From Bacteroidales bacterium (lineage in GTDB: Bacteria; Bacteroidota; Bacteroidia; Bacteroidales; P3): 20,089 nt of DNA. Positions 1 to 7,257 of this stretch are shown here, piece after piece; positions within the stretch are counted from its first letter, which is position 1, and each line of letters starts with the position of its first letter. The notes beneath the pieces are model-generated. The model saw nothing but the letters and a program-made list of their open reading frames with translations. It did no database searches and was not told where the DNA came from. The stretch spans positions 1 to 20,089 of the forward strand of contig JAFWBF010000036.1 of the NCBI GenBank assembly GCA_017507285.1, in the 5' to 3' direction. A program made the translations under genes and the position numbers.

Positions 1-1
1 A

Positions 2-676
2 ACGGGAACGGGGACTTTCACATCGGCATTATCGGGCCTTACCGACAGCACAACCTACTACTTCCGCGCCTACGCCACCAACGAGAAAGGCACCGGCTAC
101 GGACAGGAATACTCGTTCCGCACGCTGAGCAACTACATAGGCGGGCACAAGTATGTAGATCTAGGCCTTCCAAGCGGACTGAAATGGGCTACTTGCAACC
201 TTGGCGCCAACCACGAGTGGGACCAAGGCAACTACTACGCTTGGGGCGAGACAGAGACAAAAGAGATATACTCCACTTTCAACTGCCTTACAACCGACAT
301 AGAGACAACCAACATCAGCAGCAACCCCAATATGGACGCAGCCACAGCACATTGGGGACACACATGGCGTATGCCCACCACAAGCGAGACTTTGGAGCTT
401 ATGATAAACTGTACCAGAGAATGGGTAGTGATAAACAACGTTGGTGGCTGCCGATTTACAGGTCCTAACGGCAATAGCATATTCATACCCGCCGCAGGCC
501 GGTATTACGAAAATCAGCACCTGGCCTCCGACTACGGCTTTTATTGGACAGGCACGGCACCTCAAAGCATAATATTCGGTAGTGCTATGAAATTCGACTC
601 GCAGACTCGACCCGATGCCATCAACCAAGGAATCGATCGTGGCTATGGGTGCTCAATACGGCCGGTATCGGACTAA
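2..676 (+). CDS. FN3-like / FISUMP-domain surface protein, 3' end only
   Basis: The reading frame is open from base 2 to a TAA at 674-676, so the start lies left of the window; 224 residues are visible. Residues 1-41 are the end of a fibronectin-III-like repeat (TYYFRAYATNEKGTGYG then FRT). From about residue 51 (YVDLGLPSGLKWATCN) to the end is a FISUMP domain (Fibrobacter succinogenes major paralogous domain, related to DUF1566), with the usual landmarks HWGHTWRMPT, TGPNGNSIFIPAAGRYY, GFYWTG and the closing CSIRPV. In Bacteroidota this domain typically ends large secreted or surface proteins and the visible end matches that. The function is not known; a surface or adhesive role is inference. 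This stretch is visibly richer in G and C than the AT-rich genes that follow. It converges on the YitT gene. Confidence 0.85.
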   Translation, partial: TGTGTFTSALSGLTDSTTYYFRAYATNEKGTGYGQEYSFRTLSNYIGGHKYVDLGLPSGLKWATCNLGANHEWDQGNYYAWGETETKEIYSTFNCLTTDIETTNISSNPNMDAATAHWGHTWRMPTTSETLELMINCTREWVVINNVGGCRFTGPNGNSIFIPAAGRYYENQHLASDYGFYWTGTAPQSIIFGSAMKFDSQTRPDAINQGIDRGYGCSIRPVSD

Positions 677-794
677 AAGATGAGGAAACCTATAATCAAC
701 CAAACCTACCCTTGCAATAGACCGGCACTACACAGCATGGGTGGTTTGGTGATACGAGACCAAATAAATAAGTAACAGCTAATATCAACAAAGA

Positions 795-839
795 AAGTCG
801 GATAATCAGCCTCTCACCTCTCGACCAATTACCCGACTT
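795..839. terminator. candidate bidirectional terminator hairpin between convergent genes
   Basis: An inverted repeat, AAGTCGGATAAT (795-806) against ATTACCCGACTT (828-839), pairs at 11 of 12 positions with a 21-nt loop. It sits between the FISUMP gene (ends 676) and the YitT gene (ends 860 from the other side). There is no strong T run on either side, so the terminator role is inferred from position and symmetry. Confidence 0.45.
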
Positions 840-859
840 ATCCTCGCTTCTAAATCTCT

Positions 860-1804
860 TTATATCTTTCTTCTAATATTGTCCTTCTCCTTCTTTGTAA
901 GCCAAAAACCGTACACCTCGCTTACATTTCCGGCCGTAACAAAGGCATCGATACCCTCGTCGTTGATAAGTTTCATCAAGCGGGTAAACTCGTCCTTGTT
1001 CAGCAAGGCTTCAATTTCAACCTTCTTTTCGTTGCTGTATCCGCCCGTAACTTCGTAAAGAGTAACGCCTCGTACAAGATCGTGGATAATAAAATCTTTC
1101 AACTTCTCGTGCTGCGACGATATTATGCACACACGCTTTTTGGAGTTTAGACCTGCGGTAAAGAAGTCGACCACCAAACCATTGATCCAAGTACCAATCA
1201 AGCCAATCACCACCATGTGGAAGGGATTGATGGCAAAAGCAGTGCAACAAATAATGGCTCCGGCCACCGACACCGAAGCACCAATGTCAAAATGCAGATA
1301 TTTGTTTACAATCTTGGCCAATATATCCAAACCACCGGTACTAGCATTTATCTTGAAAAGCACCGTTTGCGCAGCACTAAGCAGGAGCACAAAACACACG
1401 AGGTCGAACCAAATATCGCCCATAACCGATGGTATTTGAGCATCGGGCTGAATAAATTTTTCGTAAGGGAAATAAGTTTCCAGTACCCTCATTAAAGGCC
1501 CAAGTATAAGGGCTGTGTAAACAGTTTTGATGCCGAACTCTTTGCCTATAAGGAAGTATGCAAGTACAAGCAACACGGCATTGATAACCAAAATAACCGT
1601 TGATACCGGCAAAGCTACTCCAAACAAACTTTCCGACACCCCGCTAATAACAATCGAAAGCCCCGAAATAGTACCGATAATAAGCTTGCTAGGCACAAGA
1701 AAATAATAAACAGCACACGCTGTTACCATCATTCCAACGGTCATTATAACCAACTCGACCCAAAATTTGCGAGTCTTCAAAACATTAAGTATTCTTGATA
1801 ACAT
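860..1804 (-). CDS. YitT family membrane protein with C-terminal DUF2179 domain
   Basis: A 314-residue protein. Residues 1 to about 215 are very hydrophobic and hold about five to six membrane segments, including the family-typical GTISGLSIVISG near 44-55 and STGGLDILAKI near 155-165 (YitT membrane domain, formerly DUF161). Residues about 222-297 form a soluble DUF2179 domain with GVTLYEVTGGYS and a final GIDAFVTAGNVSEVYG. The length and two-part layout are normal for the family. The substrate is unknown; a transport role in the inner membrane is the usual but unproven guess. It appears to be a single-gene transcript: the gene behind it is closed by a hairpin at 1991-2023, and a promoter-like pair lies at 1864-1896. 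The ATG at 1802-1804 opens a natural membrane-protein N-terminus. Confidence 0.88.
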   Translation of the reverse strand: MLSRILNVLKTRKFWVELVIMTVGMMVTACAVYYFLVPSKLIIGTISGLSIVISGVSESLFGVALPVSTVILVINAVLLVLAYFLIGKEFGIKTVYTALILGPLMRVLETYFPYEKFIQPDAQIPSVMGDIWFDLVCFVLLLSAAQTVLFKINASTGGLDILAKIVNKYLHFDIGASVSVAGAIICCTAFAINPFHMVVIGLIGTWINGLVVDFFTAGLNSKKRVCIISSQHEKLKDFIIHDLVRGVTLYEVTGGYSNEKKVEIEALLNKDEFTRLMKLINDEGIDAFVTAGNVSEVYGFWLTKKEKDNIRRKI

Positions 1805-1863
1805 ATATAACTTATTACATTTAAAATATTTACACTACCAATAGTATAATCATTTACATGGTG

Positions 1864-1896
1864 CAAATGTACACATTTTTATTGGAATAACAGCAA
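1864..1896 (-). promoter_or_regulatory. Bacteroidota-type promoter candidate for the YitT gene
   Basis: On the minus strand TACATTTG (complement of 1864-1871) fits the Bacteroidota -7 consensus TAnnTTTG. A TTG (complement of 1894-1896) lies 22 bp upstream, slightly wide for the -33 element. It would give a leader of about 55 nt before the ATG at 1804. A 14-bp perfect palindrome at 1919-1932 lies just upstream. Confidence 0.5.
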
Positions 1897-1918
1897 TAAA
1901 TGGAACAAAAATACGGCA

Positions 1919-1932
1919 GTGGCAATTGCCAC
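1919..1932. repeat. 14-bp perfect palindrome upstream of YitT promoter
   Basis: GTGGCAATTGCCAC is its own reverse complement. It lies 22 bp upstream of the -33-like element of the YitT promoter, a position that would suit an operator. About one such palindrome is expected by chance in 20 kb, so no function is claimed. Confidence 0.35.
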
Positions 1933-1990
1933 ACTTAAGGGCTGTAGCCACATGGTTACGCCCCATAAACATGGTAATTGCATATAAACA

Positions 1991-2023
1991 ATAGAGGGTT
2001 GCAACATTGTTGCAACCCTCTAT
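1991..2023 (-). terminator. terminator hairpin of the phosphohexomutase gene
   Basis: A perfect inverted repeat of 16 bp, ATAGAGGGTTGCAACA (1991-2006) against its complement at 2008-2023, around a single central base. It begins six bases after the TAA (2030-2032) of the mutase gene on the minus strand. The T tract behind it is short (TGTTTATATG), but stem strength and position support termination. Confidence 0.75.
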
Positions 2024-2029
2024 CAGATA

Positions 2030-3781
2030 TTATTCCAAATTCAACGAAGTCTTTATAGCTTTTATCTTGCTGTCTAAAGCGCTGTTTACGTTGTCGAAGT
2101 CTTCCGGCTTGCCTAGCTCGCCCTTTACACCAAAGTAGAATTTTATCTTCGGTTCGGTTCCCGACGGACGTACCGACACCTTGCTACCATCGGCAGTAAA
2201 GAACTGTAGCACATTCGACTTTGGCAAATTTATAGCCTCTACAGCACCTGTTTGTAAGTTGGTCGAGGTTTGCAACTGATAGTCCTTTATGCACACCACC
2301 TTGCTACCGGCTATCTCTTTTGGAGGATTGCTACGGTAGTCCACCATCATTTGTTTAATTTCTTCATTTCCCGACTTGCCTTTTTTTGTCATAGACAATA
2401 GATCTTCTTTATAGAATCCGTATTCTTTGTACAAGTCAACCAAGACATCAAAAAATGTCTTCCCATTATCGGCAGCCCATGCAGCAATCTCGGCTATCAT
2501 GGCACATGTGCTTACAGCATCTTTGTCTCTCACAAAATCGCCAATCATATAGCCATAGCTTTCCTCGCCACCACCAATAAAGACTTCTTTGCCTTCTAGT
2601 TCTTTTATCTTATCGGCAATAAACTTAAATCCGGTAAGTACATCGTACGACTTCACTCCATTGCGTTCGGCAATATCCTTTATAAGTTCGGAAGTTACTA
2701 TTGTTTTTACAATAAATTCCTTGCCGGCAAGCTTATTGTTAAGCTTCCATTGGTTTACAAGATAGTATGTAAGCACCGAAGCCGTTTGATTTCCATTCAG
2801 CAGAATCCACTGTCCGTCTTTGCGTTTCACGGCAATACCCACGCGGTCGGCATCAGGGTCTGTAGCCATAACTATATCGGCATCTATATCCTTGGCCAAT
2901 GCTATTGCCATTTCCAACGCCGACTTTTCTTCGGGATTTGGCGACTTTACGGTAGGGAAGTTACCATCATTAACAGCTTGTTCCTTTACCATCGTAACGT
3001 TGGTGAATCCCAATCTCTGCAATATCGCCGGCACCAAAGTTACACCTGTACCATGAAGCGGAGTATATACAATCTTGATATCACTATGCCTACGTATAAC
3101 ATCAGGTAATAGGCAATTCTTCTCTACCCTATCCAAATATATCTTATCAATCTCTTCGCCTATTATCTCTATATTATCTTCATTACCGCTCATCTTTATA
3201 TCTTCGAGCGATTTTATCTTCAGCACTTCATCAATAACATTGGTATCGTGCGGAGCTACAAACTGACCACCATCGTCCCAATATGCTTTGTAACCATTAT
3301 ATTCCTTGGGATTGTGCGAGGCAGTTATCATCACCCCTACTTGACAACCCAACTGACGAACAGCAAATGACAGTTCGGGTGTTGGACGCAGTTTGTCAAA
3401 AAGATATACATGTATACCATTTGCAGCCAACACGTTTGCAGTAATCTTGGCAAACAATGGGCTGTTGTTTCTACAATCGTAAGCCACAGCTGCCTTAAGG
3501 TTTTTCACATTGGGAAATGAACTAATGACATAATTGGCCAATCCTTGAGTAGCCATAGCCACAGTATATTTGTTCATACGGTTGGTACCTACTCCCATAA
3601 TACCGCGAAGTCCACCGGTACCAAACTCCAAGTTTTTATAAAAACTTTCATTCAGCTCGCTCTGATTTTCGGCAATCATCTTGCGAATAGCCTCTTTCGT
3701 TTCTTCGTCGTAATTGCCATTCAGCCATTTCTGCACATTTTCTTGCGCTGTAATATCAATATTCAATTCCATGACATTCAT
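2030..3781 (-). CDS. phospho-sugar mutase (phosphoglucomutase / phosphomannomutase, PGM2-like)
   Basis: A 583-residue alpha-D-phosphohexomutase, which moves the phosphate between C1 and C6 of glucose or mannose phosphate in the cytoplasm. All four family blocks are present: the catalytic loop TASHNPKEYNGYK with the phospho-serine at about residue 155, the Mg-binding DPDADRVG at 308-315, the sugar-binding GGGEESYGYM at 403-412, and the phosphate-binding RPSGTEPKIKF at 538-548. The length (about 580, not 450) fits the PGM2/phosphopentomutase-like branch common in Bacteroidota, so substrate preference (glucose, mannose or pentose phosphate) cannot be decided here. It starts 14 nt after the stop of lpxH and is probably co-transcribed with it. 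A second Met at residue 4 is an alternative start. A strong hairpin follows the stop. Confidence 0.92.
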   Translation of the reverse strand: MNVMELNIDITAQENVQKWLNGNYDEETKEAIRKMIAENQSELNESFYKNLEFGTGGLRGIMGVGTNRMNKYTVAMATQGLANYVISSFPNVKNLKAAVAYDCRNNSPLFAKITANVLAANGIHVYLFDKLRPTPELSFAVRQLGCQVGVMITASHNPKEYNGYKAYWDDGGQFVAPHDTNVIDEVLKIKSLEDIKMSGNEDNIEIIGEEIDKIYLDRVEKNCLLPDVIRRHSDIKIVYTPLHGTGVTLVPAILQRLGFTNVTMVKEQAVNDGNFPTVKSPNPEEKSALEMAIALAKDIDADIVMATDPDADRVGIAVKRKDGQWILLNGNQTASVLTYYLVNQWKLNNKLAGKEFIVKTIVTSELIKDIAERNGVKSYDVLTGFKFIADKIKELEGKEVFIGGGEESYGYMIGDFVRDKDAVSTCAMIAEIAAWAADNGKTFFDVLVDLYKEYGFYKEDLLSMTKKGKSGNEEIKQMMVDYRSNPPKEIAGSKVVCIKDYQLQTSTNLQTGAVEAINLPKSNVLQFFTADGSKVSVRPSGTEPKIKFYFGVKGELGKPEDFDNVNSALDSKIKAIKTSLNLE

Positions 3782-3795
3782 ATTATTATATATTA

Positions 3796-4560
3796 TTATT
3801 TATCATTATTAATAAAAGGCAAAAAACTTTCTATCCTTAAACCGTGGTTGTCATAAACAGCATAATACTTATCAGTTACCCACTGCCCTAAATTGATATA
3901 TCGTGTGTTTGGCCCTATAAATCTATCCAACAATAGATGTCTATGCCCAAATATACAATAGTCGTAATGCTTATCATTCAAAGCCTTTTTACAATATAAG
4001 GTTATATCCTCCTTATCGTCGCCAAAATAGGTCAAGTCCATCTCCGAATGGGAAAACCTGCTACGCTTGGAACAAAACTTAGCCAACGACATTCCTGTAT
4101 AAGGATGCAACGAGGCAAATAGTTTTTGACATATTTTACTTGCAAACAATAATTTCAAGAAATTGTATTTCTTATCGTTCTTACCCAACCCATCGCCATG
4201 GCCTACCATAAATTCCTTACCATCGTAGGTAAACCTCCAAGGCCCTGAGTAGGTGTTTATCCCCAATTCCTTGGAAAAATAGTCGAATATCCACATATCG
4301 TGATTACCTATCGCATAGTGTATCTCTATACCCATGTCTGACAATTCGGCCAATTTACCTAGCACACGCACATAACCACGAGGTACCACATGCTTATAAG
4401 AAAACCAAAAATCGAATATATCTCCCAGCAGAAATATCTTCTTGGCATCGACCTTTACATAGTCGAGCCATGCCACAAACATCTGCTCCCTCCCCTTTTC
4501 GTCAGGCGGTATACCCAAGTGTATATCCGAAATAAAGTATAACTTTGTTCGTTCTTGCAT
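3796..4560 (-). CDS. lpxH: UDP-2,3-diacylglucosamine diphosphatase LpxH
   Basis: A 254-residue calcineurin-like metallophosphoesterase. The metal-ligand motifs are in family order: SDIHLG at 11-16, GDIFDFW at 46-52, GNHD at 85-88, GHGD at 120-123 and GHRH at 205-208. The GDIFDFWF form and the length match the LpxH branch, which cleaves UDP-2,3-diacylglucosamine to lipid X and UMP in lipid A synthesis at the inner face of the inner membrane. There is no signal peptide. It lies between a DUF4369 lipoprotein gene (25 nt upstream) and the phosphohexomutase gene (14 nt downstream), so an envelope-related operon is likely. A more general UDP-sugar pyrophosphatase role is possible but less likely. 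Confidence 0.88.
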   Translation of the reverse strand: MQERTKLYFISDIHLGIPPDEKGREQMFVAWLDYVKVDAKKIFLLGDIFDFWFSYKHVVPRGYVRVLGKLAELSDMGIEIHYAIGNHDMWIFDYFSKELGINTYSGPWRFTYDGKEFMVGHGDGLGKNDKKYNFLKLLFASKICQKLFASLHPYTGMSLAKFCSKRSRFSHSEMDLTYFGDDKEDITLYCKKALNDKHYDYCIFGHRHLLLDRFIGPNTRYINLGQWVTDKYYAVYDNHGLRIESFLPFINNDK

Positions 4561-4585
4561 AAGCCGTCAGCTAATAGAGAAAAGG

Positions 4586-5356
4586 CTAGTTACCCATAGT
4601 TATTGTTGCTTCATCAGCCGTGCTGCCATACTTAAACCTCATCTTCTGCATAGTGTTGCCAAAGTTTAAAGTATGTGGATTCTCAGGTAACGAGTTTTTC
4701 AGTCCGTCATTTACCACCTCATAGTAGTCAAATCCCTGTTCGGGATTTATAAGTGGTATAGTGTTGAAAGTTTTATACAATGCTATCAGTGTTGAAAGCG
4801 AACCACTGTTTTCTTGAACAAAGTTTACCACAAAGTCTTGTTGTTCATAATAAGCATTGAGATAAATGCTATCCAACAATTCTTTCTCCTTCTTTATAAA
4901 ATTGACATCGGGATTCTGCACTAGCACATCGTACACTCTCTTTATAGAGTCTAAACGGTCGACACCCATAATGGAATAATCATTCAACTGCCATAACAAC
5001 TGCGACTCGGGCGAGCCTACCAGCTGATAGGTACGCGAAAGATTATTGTAGTCGCCGGTAAGTTTTATCTTCTCCCTATAGTCGGGTAGCAACATTATAA
5101 AATCCTCTTGCGACACTACCACGTTGTAAAAACTCTTATACGGCATTTTGTATTTAAACTTAAATTCGCCTTTATCATCAAGCTTCACAGAGTCAATAAA
5201 TATAATCTCCGTAGGGGTAATCTCTTCTATAACAACATATTTACCCTCACCACCTTTTAGATACCCTTCAATAGTAAAACTTTCTCTATTGTTTTGGCAC
5301 GAAACAGCCACAATACATATAGCAAGTAATAATAGTATTTTTCTCATTATCATCAA
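4586..5356 (-). CDS. DUF4369 lipoprotein without a thioredoxin domain
   Basis: A 256-residue exported protein. The N-terminus MRKILLLLAICIVAVSCQNN is a lipoprotein signal with the modified Cys at residue 20 counted from the first Met (three Mets lie within the first four residues; the third, MRKIL, looks the most natural start). Residues about 27-115 resemble DUF4369: FTIEGYLKGGEGKYVVI, then IDSVKLDDKGEFKFKYK and a FIMLLPDYREKIKLTGDY segment. In many Bacteroidota this domain precedes a TlpA/AhpC-type thioredoxin fold, but here no CxxC or thioredoxin region follows and the next gene starts 25 nt later, so the domain stands without it. A helical region rich in charged residues fills about 115-215. 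The function is unknown. Confidence 0.72.
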   Translation of the reverse strand: MMIMRKILLLLAICIVAVSCQNNRESFTIEGYLKGGEGKYVVIEEITPTEIIFIDSVKLDDKGEFKFKYKMPYKSFYNVVVSQEDFIMLLPDYREKIKLTGDYNNLSRTYQLVGSPESQLLWQLNDYSIMGVDRLDSIKRVYDVLVQNPDVNFIKKEKELLDSIYLNAYYEQQDFVVNFVQENSGSLSTLIALYKTFNTIPLINPEQGFDYYEVVNDGLKNSLPENPHTLNFGNTMQKMRFKYGSTADEATITMGN

Positions 5357-5423
5357 ATTTTATATAGTTGCAATAATTAACGAAATAACGTTTTATTTAT
5401 TATTTCGGTTCTGTTTTTATCTT

Positions 5424-6496
5424 TTATTTTCTATAAGCTTCATAGCAAAGTATCATATCGGCCAATACCAATGCCGCCATTGCCTCTACCACCGGCACAG
5501 CTCTAGGTACTTGGCAGCAGTCGTGTCTACCACCCAATTGCACTATTTTTCATTGCCGTTTTTATCCACTATCGCAATAGGTTTTACCAATGATGCTATA
5601 GGTTTGAATGCCACACGAAACACTATATCTTCGCCATTGGATATTCCTCCCTGTATTCCTCCCGAATGATTGGTACGAGTGGCAAAATGACTATCAAACA
5701 AATCCAAGCTATCACTACCCAACATTGAGGCAGCTCCAAATCCATCACCATAGTCGAAACCTTTTACCGAAGATATGCTCAGCATGGCTTTTGCCAAGTC
5801 GGCTTGTAATTTATCAAATATTGGTTCGCCCAATCCTACAGGACAATTCTTTAGCACACACGTTACTATTCCCCCTACCGTATCGCCATTATCGGCCACT
5901 GTTTCCAAAAGAATTTTCATCTCCCTGGCCTTATCCACATCTGGACAATAAAAAGGGTTGCTATCCCTTGTAGACAAATCCAACTGTTCCCATTTTCTAT
6001 CAACACACACACTTCCTATCTGCGAGGTATAAGCCGTAATGGTTATTCCATATTTCTCCAACAATTGTTTGGCAATACATCCTGCCACTACCCTTGCCAC
6101 AGTTTCCCTTGCCGATGCTCTTCCGCCACCACGATGGTCGCGTATGCCATACTTTGCCTGATATGTATAGTCGGCATGCGACGGGCGAAAAGCATCCTTC
6201 AACACATCATAGTCTTCAGAACATTGTGCCTTATTTTCTACATAGAACATAATAGGTGTACCCAACGTTTTACCTTCAAACACCCCCGATACGATATTTA
6301 CCACATCATCTTCCATACGAGTGGTAGAGAATTTCCCCTTAGGCTTTCGACGAGACAACTCATAACCAATGCGGTCGAAGTCTATTTCTATTCCCGACGG
6401 GCATCCATCTATAACCCCTCCTATACACTTGCCATGCGACTCTCCAAAAGAGGTAAACCGAAACATTTTGCCTATTGTATTACCCCACATAAACAA
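5424..6496 (-). CDS. aroC: chorismate synthase AroC, frameshifted near the C-terminus
   Basis: AroC turns 5-enolpyruvylshikimate-3-phosphate into chorismate with reduced FMN, the last step of the shikimate pathway. The main frame (5543-6496, 317 residues) has FTSFGESHGKCIGG at 14-27, GGGRASARETVARVVAG at about 123-139 and RTNHSGGIQGGISNGEDI near 274-291. It stops at TAG 5543-5545, about 40 residues short of the family. The missing end is present in another frame: IVQLGGRHDCCQVPRAVPVV, then EAMAAL and ADMIL, ending at TAA 5424-5426. Adding one A to the run of five (5546-5550) joins the parts as NGNEK-IVQLGGRHD and restores 357 residues, the normal length. It is either a real frameshift mutation or a homopolymer sequencing or assembly error. 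Mets at residues 1 and 3 are both possible starts. Confidence 0.88.
5546..5550 (-). other. frameshift site in aroC (run of five A on the coding strand)
   Basis: The coding strand reads GAAAAATAG, giving E-K-stop. With a sixth A it reads GAA AAA ATA GTG CAA TTG, giving E-K-I-V-Q-L, after which the conserved GGRHD...VPRAVPVVEAM block of chorismate synthase follows in frame. This places the lesion inside the A run. Confidence 0.85.
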
Positions 6497-6524
6497 TCTA
6501 TTTTTATCTTTTCTTATCTAAACA

Positions 6525-6557
6525 GAAAGAAGCCCAAAAGAACTTTGGACTTCTTTC
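6525..6557 (-). terminator. terminator hairpin after the FKBP isomerase gene
   Basis: Two 14-nt arms, GAAAGAAGCCCAAA (6525-6538) and TTTGGACTTCTTTC (6544-6557), pair at all but one position around a 5-nt loop. On the minus strand the stem ends in a T-rich stretch (CTTCTTTCTGTTT). It lies between the stop of the FKBP gene (6585) and the start of aroC (6496), so it probably separates two transcripts. Confidence 0.65.
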
Positions 6558-6584
6558 CTATCAATATATCTTTACAATATATGT

Positions 6585-7250
6585 TTATTTTACAATTTCT
6601 ATAAGTTCCACTTCAAAAATCAGTAGCGATCCAGGAGGAATTTGTCCGGCAGGAAAGTTGCCATATCCCAAACTACTAGGTATATAGAACATGTACTTGG
6701 ATCCCTCGGACATCAACTGTATACCTTCTACCCATCCGGCAATAAAACGGTTTACTTCGCCTACAAGAGGTTGACCACGGTCATAAGAGCTATCAAACTG
6801 TGTTCCATCAAGCAATGTTCCTCTATAATGAAACTTTACTTTATCGGTAGCCTTAGGCTTGTTACCCTTACCTTGTTCTATTATCTTATATTGTAGTCCC
6901 GACTTGGTTTCGTATACCGATTTATTGTTTCGATTCTCGGCCAAGAACTTATTTCCTGTTTCGATATTCTTTTGTGCTTCATTTTCCATGTGCTTTTGCT
7001 GACGCACTTGCAATTCGTTCAGAATCTTCTTCACATCATCTTCGCCAAATCGGCTTTCACCTTTCGACATATCCATCATTGCCTTAGTTAATATCTCATA
7101 ATCAATAGGCAACTGTTGCAATCCGTTAGCAATATCGCAACCTACTGCGTAGGACAACGAATCTTCAAAAGTCTTCAACTCTACCTTTTTAGTCTGAGCA
7201 TTAGCAACCAATGGAAGCACCAATGTTGCCACAAGAAATATCTTCTTCAT
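6585..7250 (-). CDS. exported FKBP-type peptidyl-prolyl cis-trans isomerase
   Basis: A 221-residue protein with a cleavable signal peptide (MKKIFLVATLVLPLVANAQ, cut expected between A18 and Q19). Residues about 25-110 form the helical FKBP N-terminal dimerisation region (SLSYAVGCDIANGL). Residues about 112-221 form the FKBP catalytic domain: VKFHYRGTLLDGTQFDSSYDR at 138-158, FIAGWVEGIQLMSEGSK at 169-185, then SSLGYG and IPPGSLLIFEVELIEI. The active-site Tyr, Phe-Asp, Trp and Tyr positions are all kept, so it should be active. The layout is that of FkpA/Mip, which fold proteins in the periplasm. It starts 7 nt after the butyrate kinase stop and is probably translated from the same mRNA. Confidence 0.9.
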   Translation of the reverse strand: MKKIFLVATLVLPLVANAQTKKVELKTFEDSLSYAVGCDIANGLQQLPIDYEILTKAMMDMSKGESRFGEDDVKKILNELQVRQQKHMENEAQKNIETGNKFLAENRNNKSVYETKSGLQYKIIEQGKGNKPKATDKVKFHYRGTLLDGTQFDSSYDRGQPLVGEVNRFIAGWVEGIQLMSEGSKYMFYIPSSLGYGNFPAGQIPPGSLLIFEVELIEIVK

Positions 7251-7257
7251 AGGAATA

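Noticed and set aside
161..628. Minus-strand frame of 155 codons at the left edge
   Set aside because: It is antisense to the FISUMP domain, whose plus-strand motifs are unmistakable.
5381..5407. AT-rich hairpin (CGAAATAA / TTATTTCG) between aroC and the DUF4369 gene as terminator
   Set aside because: Eight mostly A-T pairs with an 11-nt loop and no T run; too weak to call.
5148..5669. Plus-strand frame of 173 codons across the aroC end
   Set aside because: It is antisense to the DUF4369 lipoprotein and to aroC, both supported by motifs; it has no signal or domain of its own.
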